Of a stretch of DNA of 64,000 nt, positions 48,485 to 59,563 are shown piece after piece (positions within the stretch are counted from its first letter, which is position 1; each line of letters opens with the position of its first letter). The notes beneath the pieces were generated by a model. It saw nothing but the letters and a program-made list of their open reading frames with translations, was not told the origin of the DNA and made no database searches. Origin of the DNA: Blumeriella jaapii (Eukaryota > Ascomycota > Leotiomycetes > Helotiales > Drepanopezizaceae); assembly GCA_009599575.1 (NCBI GenBank), contig VWND01000095.1:1240001-1304000 (forward strand). Reading direction: 5' to 3'. The position numbers were made by a program, and so were the translations under genes.

Positions 48485-48584
48485 GCGCATCTGCTGCCTG
48501 TAACCCGACACTCTCGTCGCCCCTAGGTCCGTCTCTTGGTGCCCATCATCCCTTGCCAGTCCGAAGAGCGGCGCTCCAGGCACA
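47680..48584. promoter_or_regulatory. Divergent upstream region, Sip3 / DUF3074 gene
   Basis: 905 bases. A TACTG/GTACT block (47725-47742) lies only about 45 bases from the Sip3 ATG. gcgag/gcaag runs are at 47905-47955, ccagccac repeats at 48010-48060, and an aagc tetranucleotide run at 48455-48482. No gene is seen. Confidence 0.5.
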
Positions 48585-50875
48585 ATGGCAGCCCTGCACG
48601 ACGCGCTGAAAGCCCTCGGCCCCTTGAGCTTCGACAAGACCCCTCTCGACAACCTCAAGCCTTTTCTGGCCAATGTCTTCAGCAAGGGACAGTTGCTAGT
48701 GGACTCGGTCCCCATCCCAGCCGCCGCGGGAGATTCTTCTCCGCAAGAGGGACGCTCACGCGCGAGCTCGTCGGCCTCATCTGCTTCCGAAATCACGTCC
48801 TCGACGGCTCGCTCAACGCCCCCGCCCCCCGATGTCGAAGCGTTGCAAAAGGAGTGGAAGCAGGTGAAGCTGAGTGCGAAGGACAACCCGCTGGGCATGA
48901 ATGTATATAAAACGGCCGGTAAAGATGGCAAAGGAGCATGGTTTGCGCGGCGCAGTGTCCATGAGGGACTAGGCTTCACAAGGTGGAAAAGAGGCCTGGA
49001 ACGAGAATTTCCCGAGACACTGAAGGTTCAGGGCGGGCCTGGAGAGGGCAATATCAGGGGAATCGGTGGAGAGAGACGTGTAGAGTGCCAAAATGTGGAC
49101 GGGGTAGGAAAGATGGAAGGTAGGTCGCAAAACGACCGTTTTGCAGCTCGTGGTGCTAAGTGATTGCAGTTTATCTTCTTTCGGCACAGTTTCCCGGGCC
49201 AACAGCGCCTCGCGACTTCGTGACGATGGTTTTGACTTCCGATCAGGCGCTCTTGGATCAATCTGGTGGAGAGCAGGATGTTCCCAGGCACTTCATGGTC
49301 ATTTCCAGGCCGTGTAGTCACCCAGATGCCCCTCCCCGTGATGGATTCATACGCGGTAAATACGAGTCCGTCGAGTTTATAAGAGAGATCCCCATCCATA
49401 AACCACCTCCGAGGTCGGCGTCAACTTCCAATCTTCCATCTACACGAAACAGGGCCACTTCTTCACTGAGTAGAGATGCCATTGTGCGCAACGCCAAGAA
49501 AAACCACTCCCCTCCCAATGGTGAAGATGGTCCAGGCCTAGAAGAACCAGGATTGGCGGAAAACGGGCGAGCGAGAGGTTCAACCATCTCATTTGACAAG
49601 TCGAGAGGCTCCGAAGCTAAAGGTGAGAATGTGGATATTCACCAGTCCGATCACGAGAGCGAAAGCAATCCGATAGAGTGGATTATGATCACGCGGAGCG
49701 ATCCTGGTGGTAGCGTTCCGCAGTTTATGATCGAAAGAGGGACGCCGGGGGGCATCGTGTCAGATGCGACCAAATTCTTGGATTGGGCGTGTAGTAAAGA
49801 CATGGAGGACCCGGAGAGTGACAACGAACCCGAGTCCAACGGAGCGGCGGCGCAAGGTCCGAACGCCGAAAATCACGGCCGTACGCCCCATCATCATGAT
49901 CACGAAAAGGACTTGCACAATCACCAAACCAATGGCCATCTAGCGGGAATTGAACCAACCTCAACCCCTATAAAAGAGGCTCCCAAGGACCTCGTGACGC
50001 CAGATATACCACCACACGAATCGGCAAATGGCGGCTTGTATGGTATGATTACAGATGCGGCCGGAATAGCGGGCGGCTTCATTTCAGCACACACTGCAGC
50101 AATCATCTCGAGCAGCCTACCCCATGCGGACTCAGAGCCGCCAAGCGAACCTCTACGTCGGGATTCCGTATCCTCTATCAGTAGCGTTAGTTCGGTGGAG
50201 AGTTTTGCCTCGGCGCTCGAGAATTACAATAGCAACGATGTTTGCTCGTCCACCGAATCCTCCGCTCAAGATCGAGTGACCGCCTCACAAGATATGGCCG
50301 CACAAGATAAGAAACTCCAAAAATTGGAGGAAAGAAAGCGAAAGCTAGACGAAAAGCTGGCCAGGGTTCGCGAGAAGGGGATGAACAAAAAAAGTGAGGA
50401 TAGTGCTAAGGAGGAAGAAGCCATGAGAAAGGCAAGAGAAGCACGACAGAGAGGAAAAGAAACAGGAAGAAAAGTATAGGAAGGAGGTCGAGAAGCTGGA
50501 GCGAAAGAAGGAGAAGGAAGCTCAAAAAGCCGAAGATCGGCGCAAGAAAGCGGCCGAAAGAGACGACAAGCTCAGATTGCTGAAGGAGTTGGACGAAATC
50601 AAAGCAGAAGTCATTGTTTACGAAAGGAGCGAGAGATACTGAGGGGTCAGGTTGGCGATCTCCAGGCGGAGAACACCATGCTGGCTGCGAAGATAGGCAG
50701 GCTGGCACCGCATGGAGAAAATGTCTTGCATGAAATCAGAGCAGCGGTGGGTCAAAGTGGGAAGACGAGGGCAGACAGTCCGAAGGTGCACGCACGCACG
50801 TCGAGTTACAGGAGCACGGGGAGCTCAGAGAAGACGAGCGACAACCTGGCTCCTACTCTTCCCACCAAGCCTTGA
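48585..50875 (+). CDS. DUF3074-domain protein with C-terminal coiled coil, two frameshifts
   Basis: Exon 1 is 48585-49119 and exon 2 starts at 49170 (50-base GTAGGT intron). The intact product would be about 745 aa. DUF3074 is, as I recall, a START/Bet v 1-like lipid-binding fold. It covers roughly residues 90-340 here (PLGMNVYKTAGKDGKGAWFA, VHEGLGFTRWK, RDFVTMVLTSDQALL, HFMVISRPCSHPDAPPRDGF, YESVEFIREIP, NPIEWIMITRSDPGGSVPQF). A Ser-rich linker and a strongly charged coiled coil follow. The coil is broken twice: at about 50434-50441 the frame passes from AMRKARE to KHDREEKKQEEKY, and at about 50620 from DEIKAEVIVY to KEREILRGQVGDLQAEN. No intron can explain either. The C-terminus ends at 50875. 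Divergent from Sip3. Confidence 0.82.
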
Positions 50876-51822
50876 GGGTAAGAGAGCAGGTTGCTGGCGT
50901 AGATTTCCAGGCTACCTACCAATGTGATGTGGATTCCTACTGCAATTTGAGCGTTGCACATCAAAGCGACGCATTTTGGAGAATCGAATGTTATTTTAGC
51001 GTTTGCGCTCATGCTCGTTTGGATACACCCGTAGAATTGCCAATTGCAAGTTGTTCGGGATGAAATGCATAGATGGCGAGGGGTAGAGCTCTTCGGCTCA
51101 GCGAGAACGATCTCCTTTTTTAAGCGAGCCCGCTTCGAGGTATGGTGTGTCAACAACGGTGAGATGCGCGACCCCTTCAACCCCCCACGTCCTCCCGGCA
51201 CCATTCATGCCCGCCTGTCAAGTACATACTGCTAGTCTCTTGTTGTTCCGGGCCATTGTCCGTGTACTGTAACTGCTAGATGTATAAGTCAGAGGCATAT
51301 CACATCGACTCAAGCTTTCGGAGCCGCACACGTGCCCCAACCTGTTCGCATTGGATGTAGCTGGTGTGTCAGGTCGCTCTACTGCTCCGTCAGACTGTAC
51401 TATGTAAGTGCGCCTGCGGCCTTGCTTGCTTACCTTGCCCAAAGCGGCCGAAACTTGCTCATTCGTTCTCTAGCGGTCAGGAACTCTGTGTTCTGATCGA
51501 AACCACATACATTATTACACAGTACAGTATAGTACAGTACAGTACCATCGAATCGTCCCACGGGGTCTTTCGATACTAGCATTCTTCTATAGTACAGTAC
51601 AGTATCGACGTGTGGCGAAGCGTGACTGATCGCCGCTAATACCGAACAAGATATGTTTACGGGGGGTCGCCTTGCCGCCATGACCGAACTTCACATCAGA
51701 TTGATCAAAGCCATTACCTACTGGTATAGAAGAGCAGGGCAGAGTCCACGGCAAGACGCTGTGCTGTTCCGTGTCTTGCGTAACTTTGCTTCGTTTCAAC
51801 CATAAGGTTCCATCACCTTCCG
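50876..51822. other. Intergenic region upstream of the ferric reductase
   Basis: 947 bases without a supported gene. TACAG/CTGTA blocks lie at 51520-51545 and 51590-51605, about 220-300 bases from the reductase ATG. Confidence 0.5.
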
Positions 51823-54465
51823 ATGCTTCACCATTCGATCGCGAAATCGGTCCTCATGGCGCCCTCTTCCTTCGTCCTGCTTGGCCTCCTGGCGGCGCAA
51901 GGAGGGCGAGCACAGAGCGGAAAAGGCATCATCGGCTTCGGAATCTCGTTGTACCAGGACGAGTGTTGCCAGGCATGCTACGACTCACTCTCCGCCTTGT
52001 ACCTCACCTGTACTACTTTTGCCAATGACACGTCCTCTCATATCGATATGCCCGCCATGCCGATGGGAAGCACAAGTCCCGGCTGCTATGCCTCGAACAT
52101 TCCCTGGTTGCAGACCATGGCGTACTGCATCAAGTCCAACTGTGATGCCCATGGCTATCCCGCGAGAAAGCAGGCCACATGTTTCAGGAAGCATGCGGTC
52201 ATGGGAGCTGCAACACCGACTTTTCTGGAGAGTCTACCCTCGGCCGCTCCAACGGCCGAGCTTGCCGCGGATGCTATGTGGCTCAATGTCACGAGCCTGG
52301 TGAACCGCGAGACTTACGAGTCAACGTATGGGACCGAGGCCGAGTTCGCGAGGTCGGAATACATTCACGAAAGATACTCGTAAGCGTCCCCTCAACATGA
52401 TGAGAAAGCCTCTGCTTTAGCTACATCACTCATAGACCGCTTGTAGGATCATCCTCTTGTTCGTGACTGTTGGTCTTATTGTCGGCACAGGATGCCTGGC
52501 TCAAGCGAGAGCCACGCTTCCAGCATTCCAGAAAGCCCTCTCGCGGTCCAGTACCTGGGCAAAACTTCAACAGTACATCTTCCTCCCAGCTCTCTTCGGG
52601 GGCAGACATCTGGAGCCTCTCCCAGGGCGCATTGGATACTTACCAGGAAGGATACTCGGCATCTTCATTGTGCTATATGTCGTTTTGAATGTCATTCTTT
52701 CTTCCGTTTCTTTTCGCAGCTTCCAGCCGAACACGTTCTGGACATCGACAGGAGCCGAAATGTGCGAGTATATTGGGAATCGAACGGGGGTTCTTAGCTT
52801 GGTCAATATGGCCATGGCGATTCTGTTTGCAGGTCGCAACAACCTGTTGATCTTTCTAACCGGCTGGAGTCAAACCACCTTCCTAACCTTGCATCGATGG
52901 GCTGCAAGGGTGGCGACTCTGCAAGCAGTTGTCCATTCGATTGTCTATACGATACAGTCCTTTACCCCGGGACAAGGAGGGGCGGCTGGCTATGCCGCCA
53001 AAGCCGCTATGCCTTATTACGTAGGTTTATTGACCTTACCAAACTCATTCATCTCGGTGCTAACGAGACATGGTAGTACATGGGAATAATCGCGACCATT
53101 GCTATGTGCCTGGCCGCATGTTTCGCAGCTCTACCGTTCCGATCTAATTTCTACGAGGTGTTCCTCGCACACATATTGCGCTAGTTGTACTTACACTCGT
53201 CACTTGTTGGTATCATTTGGTACCACATTTTGGGTACGTTTTTGGTTATCAAACCTGGCTTTATGTTTGTTTCGCATTTTGGTTTTTCGATCGGTTCTCC
53301 AGGATAGTGCGGATGACTTACTACAACCGGATCGGCGAATCGATGGGCATCGTGGAAGCGGTACCTGGCTGTGATGTCTTACAAGTCACTGTCTTTCCTC
53401 GAGTTTGGAACTTTGGTCCAGGACAACACAGCTTTCTCTACCTCCCGGACAGTTCTCTCTACCTTCCTGGATTAGGAGCCAAGTTTTGGGAGAATCATCC
53501 CTTCAGTGTTGCGGGATGGACAAGATCGGGGCAGATATCGCTTGTTGAAACTTCTTCTGCGTCGCCTTCTGCTTCTCTTCCCGACAATGTTACGAAAGGG
53601 CAGGCTTCGGGAGATGCCATTGTTGAATCGGTCGCTACAGACTCAGACCAATCGTCAGAAATGGGTAACGAAAAACAACGCACATTACCGCACCAAACGC
53701 GGACCCAAGAGTACACATCAATCCAGTTTCTCGTTCGCGTACACCGTGGGATGACCGCCACGCTTCAAAAACGTGTGCTCGGTTCACCCTCGCGCTGTGT
53801 GCAGCTGGCGATGTATACAGAAGGGCCGTGAGTACCCTGCGGTGAAGATTAATTCTATCCTTCTTGAAAATTCTTCCCATCAGACGATTGCTAACCCCGA
53901 GGCGTACAGGTACTCTGGGCACAAAGCCACCCTCCAACCCTTGTTCAACGCGGACACTGTCCTTCTGCTCGTAGGTGGCATCGGCATCACCGCAGGTCTC
54001 GGTTTCGTCCAAGAGTTTACAAGTACCTCCCTAGCCAAGGGCGAAACGCCCGGGGCCCAGAGCGGTGTCATGAAGAAAGCTTCTCGTTTGATTCTTGCAT
54101 GGTCTGCCAAAGAAATGGCTCTTATCGAGCACGTAAAGTCGAACTTCCTTCCCCAGGATGTTGACAACGCCATTGTGGAGTGCTCTATTTTCCACACTGG
54201 AAGCGGCTGCTCTGCGCAAAAAGCTGAACACATGGGCGATGAAAGCTACGAGCTGCATTCTTCACGTCCGAGAACAGTGGCGGGAGTCACGGAGGGGAGG
54301 ATGAACGTTAGATCCGTAGTGCGGTCTTCTGTTGAAGCGGGTCTTCAAACAGCAGTCATAGTTTGTGGACCCGGCCGTATGGTCGACGAGGCTACACGGG
54401 AAGTGGTTAACTGTGTGAGAGATGGAATGAAGGTAGATCTGATTGAAGAAACATATGGCTGGTAG
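51823..54465 (+). CDS. FRE-type ferric/cupric reductase, frameshifted
   Basis: Plasma-membrane metalloreductase, about 811 aa, in exons 51823-52379, 52447-53020, 53077-53827 and 53910-54465. The signal peptide is MAPSSFVLLGLLAAQGGRAQS (second Met, 51856). A Cys-rich extracellular domain (DECCQACYDSLSALYLTC, CIKSNCDAHG) precedes the ferric reductase membrane core with candidate haem histidines (TLHRWAARV, VVHSIVY). FAD binding: HPFSVAGW. NADPH binding: LLLVGGIGITAGL and VIVCGPGRM. The protein ends EETYGW. Near 53174-53177 two extra bases (an AT repeat) shift frame after FYEVFLAH. The conserved VVLTL-CWYHLVPHFGY stretch continues in another frame. Dropping two bases makes the exons sum exactly to 812 codons. 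Extracellular Fe3+ reduction and its flavin/haem electron path are inferred from the family. Confidence 0.9.
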
Positions 54466-54739
54466 TACATAGTAGCCGCGACACGAATCATGTACTGGTT
54501 GTATAGAGACGAAATCATGAATGACATTCTGTTCTGGGGCCTTTGTTACAATTTAAGCGATAAAATCATTGTTGCGCTTCCAAGACTTTGATATCATGGA
54601 ATACATCTTTCTAAGGCAACGATATCGCAGGAAAGTCTTAAGCAAGTGGCTAAACCAACCTATCGCTAAACAACCTTCAGACGACCTCGTAGCTCTGGTT
54701 TCGTCATGGTGTGAAAGATCTTCATGGTCCTCATTCTGC

Positions 54740-56235
54740 CATCCAGGCCAGAAACCTCATTCTTTGCTCTCTAGATACCCCGATCCAGCTCGAGACCAAA
54801 ACTCCACAGCACCCGAGCAGTGACGAGCAGTGACGAGCACATCTCCATGTAAGCCAAGTTTCGACCGAGGCATACCCTTGGTCTGGTCCTGAACGGAAAC
54901 GAAGCCCCTCGCTGGTTGTTTTTGAACCTCTCGTCTTCGCTGCGCCAGCGCTCGGGGAGGAACAAATCTGGCTCGCAGAAACTTAGGCGGGAGCGCGTCG
55001 ATGCCCAAGATGGATCTGCAACTGTTTATCCGGCTGGAGCATGGTAAAGGCCTATGTAGACACCGCCGGCGGGTACTTTGCGTTGCTAGCTTGCCGCTGA
55101 GAGAGGGAACATGCGAAGTGCCTCTCATACGGTAGCAGATCTCGGAGTTGGTTTTGCCCAACCGAATCTAACAGATGTTTGAACGCAAGTCTCGCTGAAG
55201 CCCCTCGAGACGTGCGATAAAATTGGGATTGACTGAGGACGTACTAAAGTGGTTTCCAGATACCAGACTTCCGGGTGAGTATATAGAAGTAAGTCCACCC
55301 TGTTAAAGTCATGGCCGTAGTGTCTGTACCTGCACTTATAGAAAGCGCCATGTTCAGAACCATCTCGGTATCCGAAAGGGACTTCTTTGATTCGTAGTTG
55401 TTGACAATCTGAGATATGAAATCCCTTGTCGCGAGAATTGTTCAACGTGATCTCTCTCCATTCGGCTGCCTTCGGGGGAACGAAAAGGTTTCACCATGAG
55501 AGTCTCGATCCACGTGCCTACACCACTGATTCAGCGAACTCCCAGCGTCCAAGTTGCTGCTATGAATACATCGATGATGAGAGTAGATCAATCGGTAGCT
55601 GACGCTTGTCTAGGCATCCAAAATGCTTCGCGAAGCACGAATCACCCATCACGTCGAATGCAAGAAACGTATCTAGAGACGAGGATCAGCCAACATACGG
55701 ATGGAGTAAATATTCTTCTTTCTGCACTGCGGAGTTGGTGAAAAAGTACCACAGCGCTCTTCTCTGCCGAGCACGCTCTTTGTTGAGCGCAAGACTCACG
55801 CCGGTGTGGCCATCAACATTGCCTACTGCACCAAGAAGAATCGGTTTCATCTTCACAAGCGGGCCGCCCTTCTATAAGGTTTTTCATTTTCGAAATCTTT
55901 TGGCATGTCGAGTTTCTGGCTTACACGAAATCCATAGATTTCCTCGCAGAGGCTCACGAAGCTCAGTTCATCCAGCGAGACTCTAGAAACCGGGCCATGT
56001 CTCTCAGAGAGGGCTCTATAGTCAATGAGCTGGTCTCCGCTGACCAGAGCTTGCGAGGTAGGTAGCTCTGAGATGCTGTTTGTGAGTGGCCCTGGAACTG
56101 ATCGGATGGGGCGGAAGAATCGTTTCTGGACAGGTCGGAATAGAAAGTCAAGAGCAAACTTTTGATCATAAGCAAAGGTATGTAGACCTAGGCTTTCGAC
56201 GCAGCCATATCCATTGTGTGAATTAAACCTGTTGA
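54740..56235 (-). pseudogene. Cytochrome P450 pseudogene
   Basis: Read on the minus strand, P450 landmarks occur in the right order but in different frames. They are: RSVPGPLTNSISELP with RHGPVSRVSLDELSF (N-terminus, about 56150-55940), KERARQRRALWYFFTNSA (about 55790), FDVMGDSCFAKHFGCL (about 55660-55610), the I-helix AGTDTTAMTLTGWTYF (about 55330-55280), PAGGVYIGLYHAPAG (about 55070), FLPERW (about 54950) and the haem region RPRVCLGRNLAYMEM (about 54880-54840). The Gly of the usual F-x-x-G-x-R-x-C-x-G is Arg. An in-frame TAA follows PAG, and the segment after LLHPYV is shortened. There is no N-terminal membrane anchor. Several independent lesions make this a pseudogene rather than a sequencing problem. 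The family cannot be named safely. Confidence 0.8.
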
Positions 56236-57591
56236 GAGCAACGATAATTACAGTACATACCTGGCACACATTTCCAAGGGCTCTTTAGGGCTAGGCCTCT
56301 GTATCAGCCTTGTACTGCATGTAGCATCGCGCTAAAGGCCTACTTTATCACAGAATATCTGTGCTAGTGGTAGAAACATCAAATCAATGTAAACAAGTCT
56401 TTTTACTGTGCAGTAGTAGTCGCGATATCTTGACAGGGTCAGATCACCGAATTGAGCGTATTCTGATGTTCCTGAAGACATCCCTCACACATTCGAAATG
56501 CCTGCTCGCAAAGACCGTACTCTTTTGCAAAAAAGAAAAGACTAATGACGACTTGGACATTTTACGGAAGTAGCTTGCAAGAAGTTGCAATAAACGCAGG
56601 CCGCTTTTCACCTCGTATATCTTCGTAGGACAGCCGCAAGGAATGCGATTTTCGCATCATCAGAGCCGTTTTGAATAGCAATTTACAGTTGTTCTCACTT
56701 GCGCAGGGCCGCATACTTGGGAATTCCAGGGGGCTTGTTACTTTAACTCGGCCGTCAGCATGGTGTTACCTACGATTGGCAGTTCAGGGGATCAGCTCGG
56801 AGAGCAGAGATTCAGTACCTGTTCACATGCGCCTTAACCTCTGTTACGGTATTAGGTAAATGCGAGTCGACAGAAACTAGAGCAAAATCCCTCTGTTCCA
56901 CGTAAGTGTGCTCGTATTTATTTACTTTCTGTCTCGTTCCGAAAATGTGCGCTTGCGGATCCGGACGTACTCATCGTAGTTCCGGATGCCCGCGCCAGCA
57001 TGTGCAGTACGTCAATGCCTATGCCGACGAAAACTCTACGAGCCCGAATACGATTTGCATATGCAGCGTGTGTTGTCGGGCCAGAAATTGCTCGGGCTCG
57101 GGGCAAAGACTACTGTACTTCCGTGAGCAGATTCATGACTCTCCCGTTTAACGTGCTCAAAAAGAGATCAATCTGTTTGACACCGCTCGCAGACGGTGTG
57201 ATGACTACCTAGACATGTACTGTACTGTACTGTACCAATCAGTACAGTACATAGCTTGGCCCTCCTACATGGTGTCAACAAGGGTTTGGCTACTGTAAAA
57301 GTGGAACTTTAACTCCACGACCAAAGGTACTGTATGTACTATGTAGGTAGGTAGCTAGTAGACATAGCCAAATTCGTTAACACGGTAGTTTCTTCTTATT
57401 TTGTATTACTGTACCTTATCTTATAAAGCGGGCACTCTTAAGGTGGATTGCATAGGATTGAGTTCACGTGATTTGGCTCGCTTGGAGGACCCGTCAAGTT
57501 CAATACGAAAACAATCTTGCGAAGTCCCAGAATTCACACATTGACCCTTCAACACCAAAACCTACGAGAAAAGGCGGGATCAAAAGCAAAC
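56236..57591. other. Upstream region of the methyltransferase
   Basis: 1.35 kb with no supported gene. TACTG/GTACA blocks lie at 57212-57250 and 57323-57340, about 250-380 bases before the methyltransferase ATG. A short ORF at 56906-57151 has no recognised content. Confidence 0.5.
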
Positions 57592-58473
57592 ATGGGCATA
57601 ATCGATACGCAGGAACTGGCCAAGGGCTATACTGCTGTCAGCAATACACAGTTCAACACCGGCCTATTCTTGCTCGAGAGACTGAGCATTGCTCCTGGTA
57701 GTCGTGTTCTCGATGTTGGCTGCGGCCCTGGGAATATCACAGCGCATATCGCAAATCTCGTTGGGAAGGACGGAACTGTCGTTGGCATCGATCCGAGCAA
57801 GGAACGCATCACCCTGGCGCTTGAGCTTGAGAAGGTCACGCCGAACTTGTCATTTCACGTTGGAATGGCTGAGGACCTTTCACGCTTCCCATCAGCCAGC
57901 TTTGACGTCGTATTCGTAAACTCGACGTTTCACTGGGTAAAGGATCAGCCAGCAGCACTTGCAGAGTTTGCCCGTGTGCTGAGGTCTGGCGGCCGTGTTG
58001 GCATGTCAGGTGGAAGCGGGGACTTTGTCGCAGCACATGAGAAGATCAAGGCGGATGTTTTGGCGCGAGAACCGTACCGGAATTACCCAGAGACAGGTGG
58101 TCCTGTATTTCTCAAGCAGACGGATCTTGAAAGTCTCCTCCATCAGGTCGGAAAAAACTCCTTATCACGTCGTTGGAATCCGACTAGAATGTTGTGGTTT
58201 TTGCTGACTTACTAATAGGCTGGATTTTTGGAAATAGATATCGTGATAAACACAATCACCAAGTCAGCAAAAGACGGGGAAGCCATGATCGAGTGGCTGG
58301 ACACCTCTTCTTCTGGAGCAACTTATGGAGGCATCCCTCTGGAATTACGACCAAAGGCGAGGGAAGAGATGAAGCAAGAGTGGGCCAAAATTACAACAGA
58401 GGAAGGCATTAAGATGCCTATGGAACTATTGTGGGTTAATCAGAGATGCCATAATGCTCCGTTGCTGACTTGA
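57592..58473 (+). CDS. SAM-dependent methyltransferase (class I, type 11/25-like)
   Basis: About 270 aa in exons 57592-58146 and 58219-58473. The 72-base intron (GTCGGA ... CTAATAG) joins LLHQ to AGFLEIDIVI. The ATG at 57592 is favoured over upstream non-ATG starts. The Rossmann SAM site is complete: motif I VLDVGCGPGNITAHIA, acidic end of strand 2 VVGIDPS, motif II region GMAEDLSRFP, and FDVVFVNSTFHWVKDQPAAL, a phrase common in trans-aconitate/UbiE-type small-molecule methyltransferases. Motif post-III is VLRSGGRVGMSGG. The substrate is unknown. It lies between a decayed P450 and an MFS transporter, so a role in a small-molecule pathway is plausible. The 3' end is uncertain: a further intron starting near 58431 could replace the last 14 codons and end near 58514. 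Confidence 0.85.
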
Positions 58474-59563
58474 TGGTCACAGGGTCACCGTCGCTACTCG
58501 AGGTTAGACTATAAGACGTTATGTGTGGTTAAGTCAACGATTGGAATGGATCTTCAATGCCCTGTTTTTGTCCCCTTCCCTCAAAGCATCTTTAGAAAAC
58601 CCCATGAATTTGTGTCGAAATTATTTGATCAACTTTGGCAAGCAAAGAGCACCTAGCTAGGTTCGAATATTTTACCAAGTTCCCTTAAAAATTTCCATGT
58701 CAACATGCTTGCATAACATTTTGAAACAGTCTTTGAATTGCTTTCCCATATCATTGTACACGCAATCCTTCAATTGATACCAACAGACATGTGTCTCAAA
58801 TCATAGGGAAAACAAGTGCATGGAATCATACCCGAGAATTAGATAGCCAGGTTCTCTTCCAAAGTGTTGTTGCCTAGCTAGAGTTTTACCCTTGTACTTG
58901 ACCTTAACCCCTACGAAAGTAAGGTTATGCATAAGTCCATGCATTTAGGCTGTTGGGATTCAAATCGCTGGTGATATTAATAGTGGGCTGCCTTCCCACA
59001 ATTATGTTTCTTATGCTAATTCTACAACAGAACATCGGCAATGATAAAATGGTTAATTGACTCTAATTAGCTTACACACATATAAATTTAACAAATCAGT
59101 CCAATGCTCGATGAGTTGAGGTGGTACTGTTCTAAGAGCACTATCAACAGCAAAAAACACTGTAAAGCGATAGAGCCTAAACGCACTGACTGTAACCCTA
59201 CCTTACCTTTGAAAGGTTTGAGTGAAGAGTAAATGCAAGTGTAAAGCTCTACCTCAACCAGGCAACTTTATCTGCTCAAGTACGCCACCACTTGGCATCT
59301 CGCTAGTCAAAACAACATCTCTCGAAAGCGGGCGGTGAGTCTTGAAGTGGAGACAGCAGTGATTAATGCCTGTAGCCTCGTAGCTCTCACAACGCATATC
59401 AAAGTGCCCATGTGTACTCACTTTTTGCCCAGCATTGTCGCAGTCTCGTCCGTGTTTATTTTGCAATTAGATTCGCTGCTCGCCTACTCTCAGTGATCTT
59501 GGACACCTACTGTACAATCTCTATCGACTGGCCACACCAACAACGCCAGATCCAATCAGTGAT
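58474..59563. other. AT-rich intergenic region, possible transposon relic
   Basis: 1.1 kb with visibly lower GC than its neighbours and no gene. It contains the phrase ttaatagtgggctgccttcc continuing ccacaatta (58978-59004), repeated near the end of the window with one mismatch. Confidence 0.5.

Noticed and set aside
48350..48979. 209-codon minus-strand frame over the start of the DUF3074 gene
   Set aside because: It overlaps a conserved exon in antisense and has no recognisable domain.
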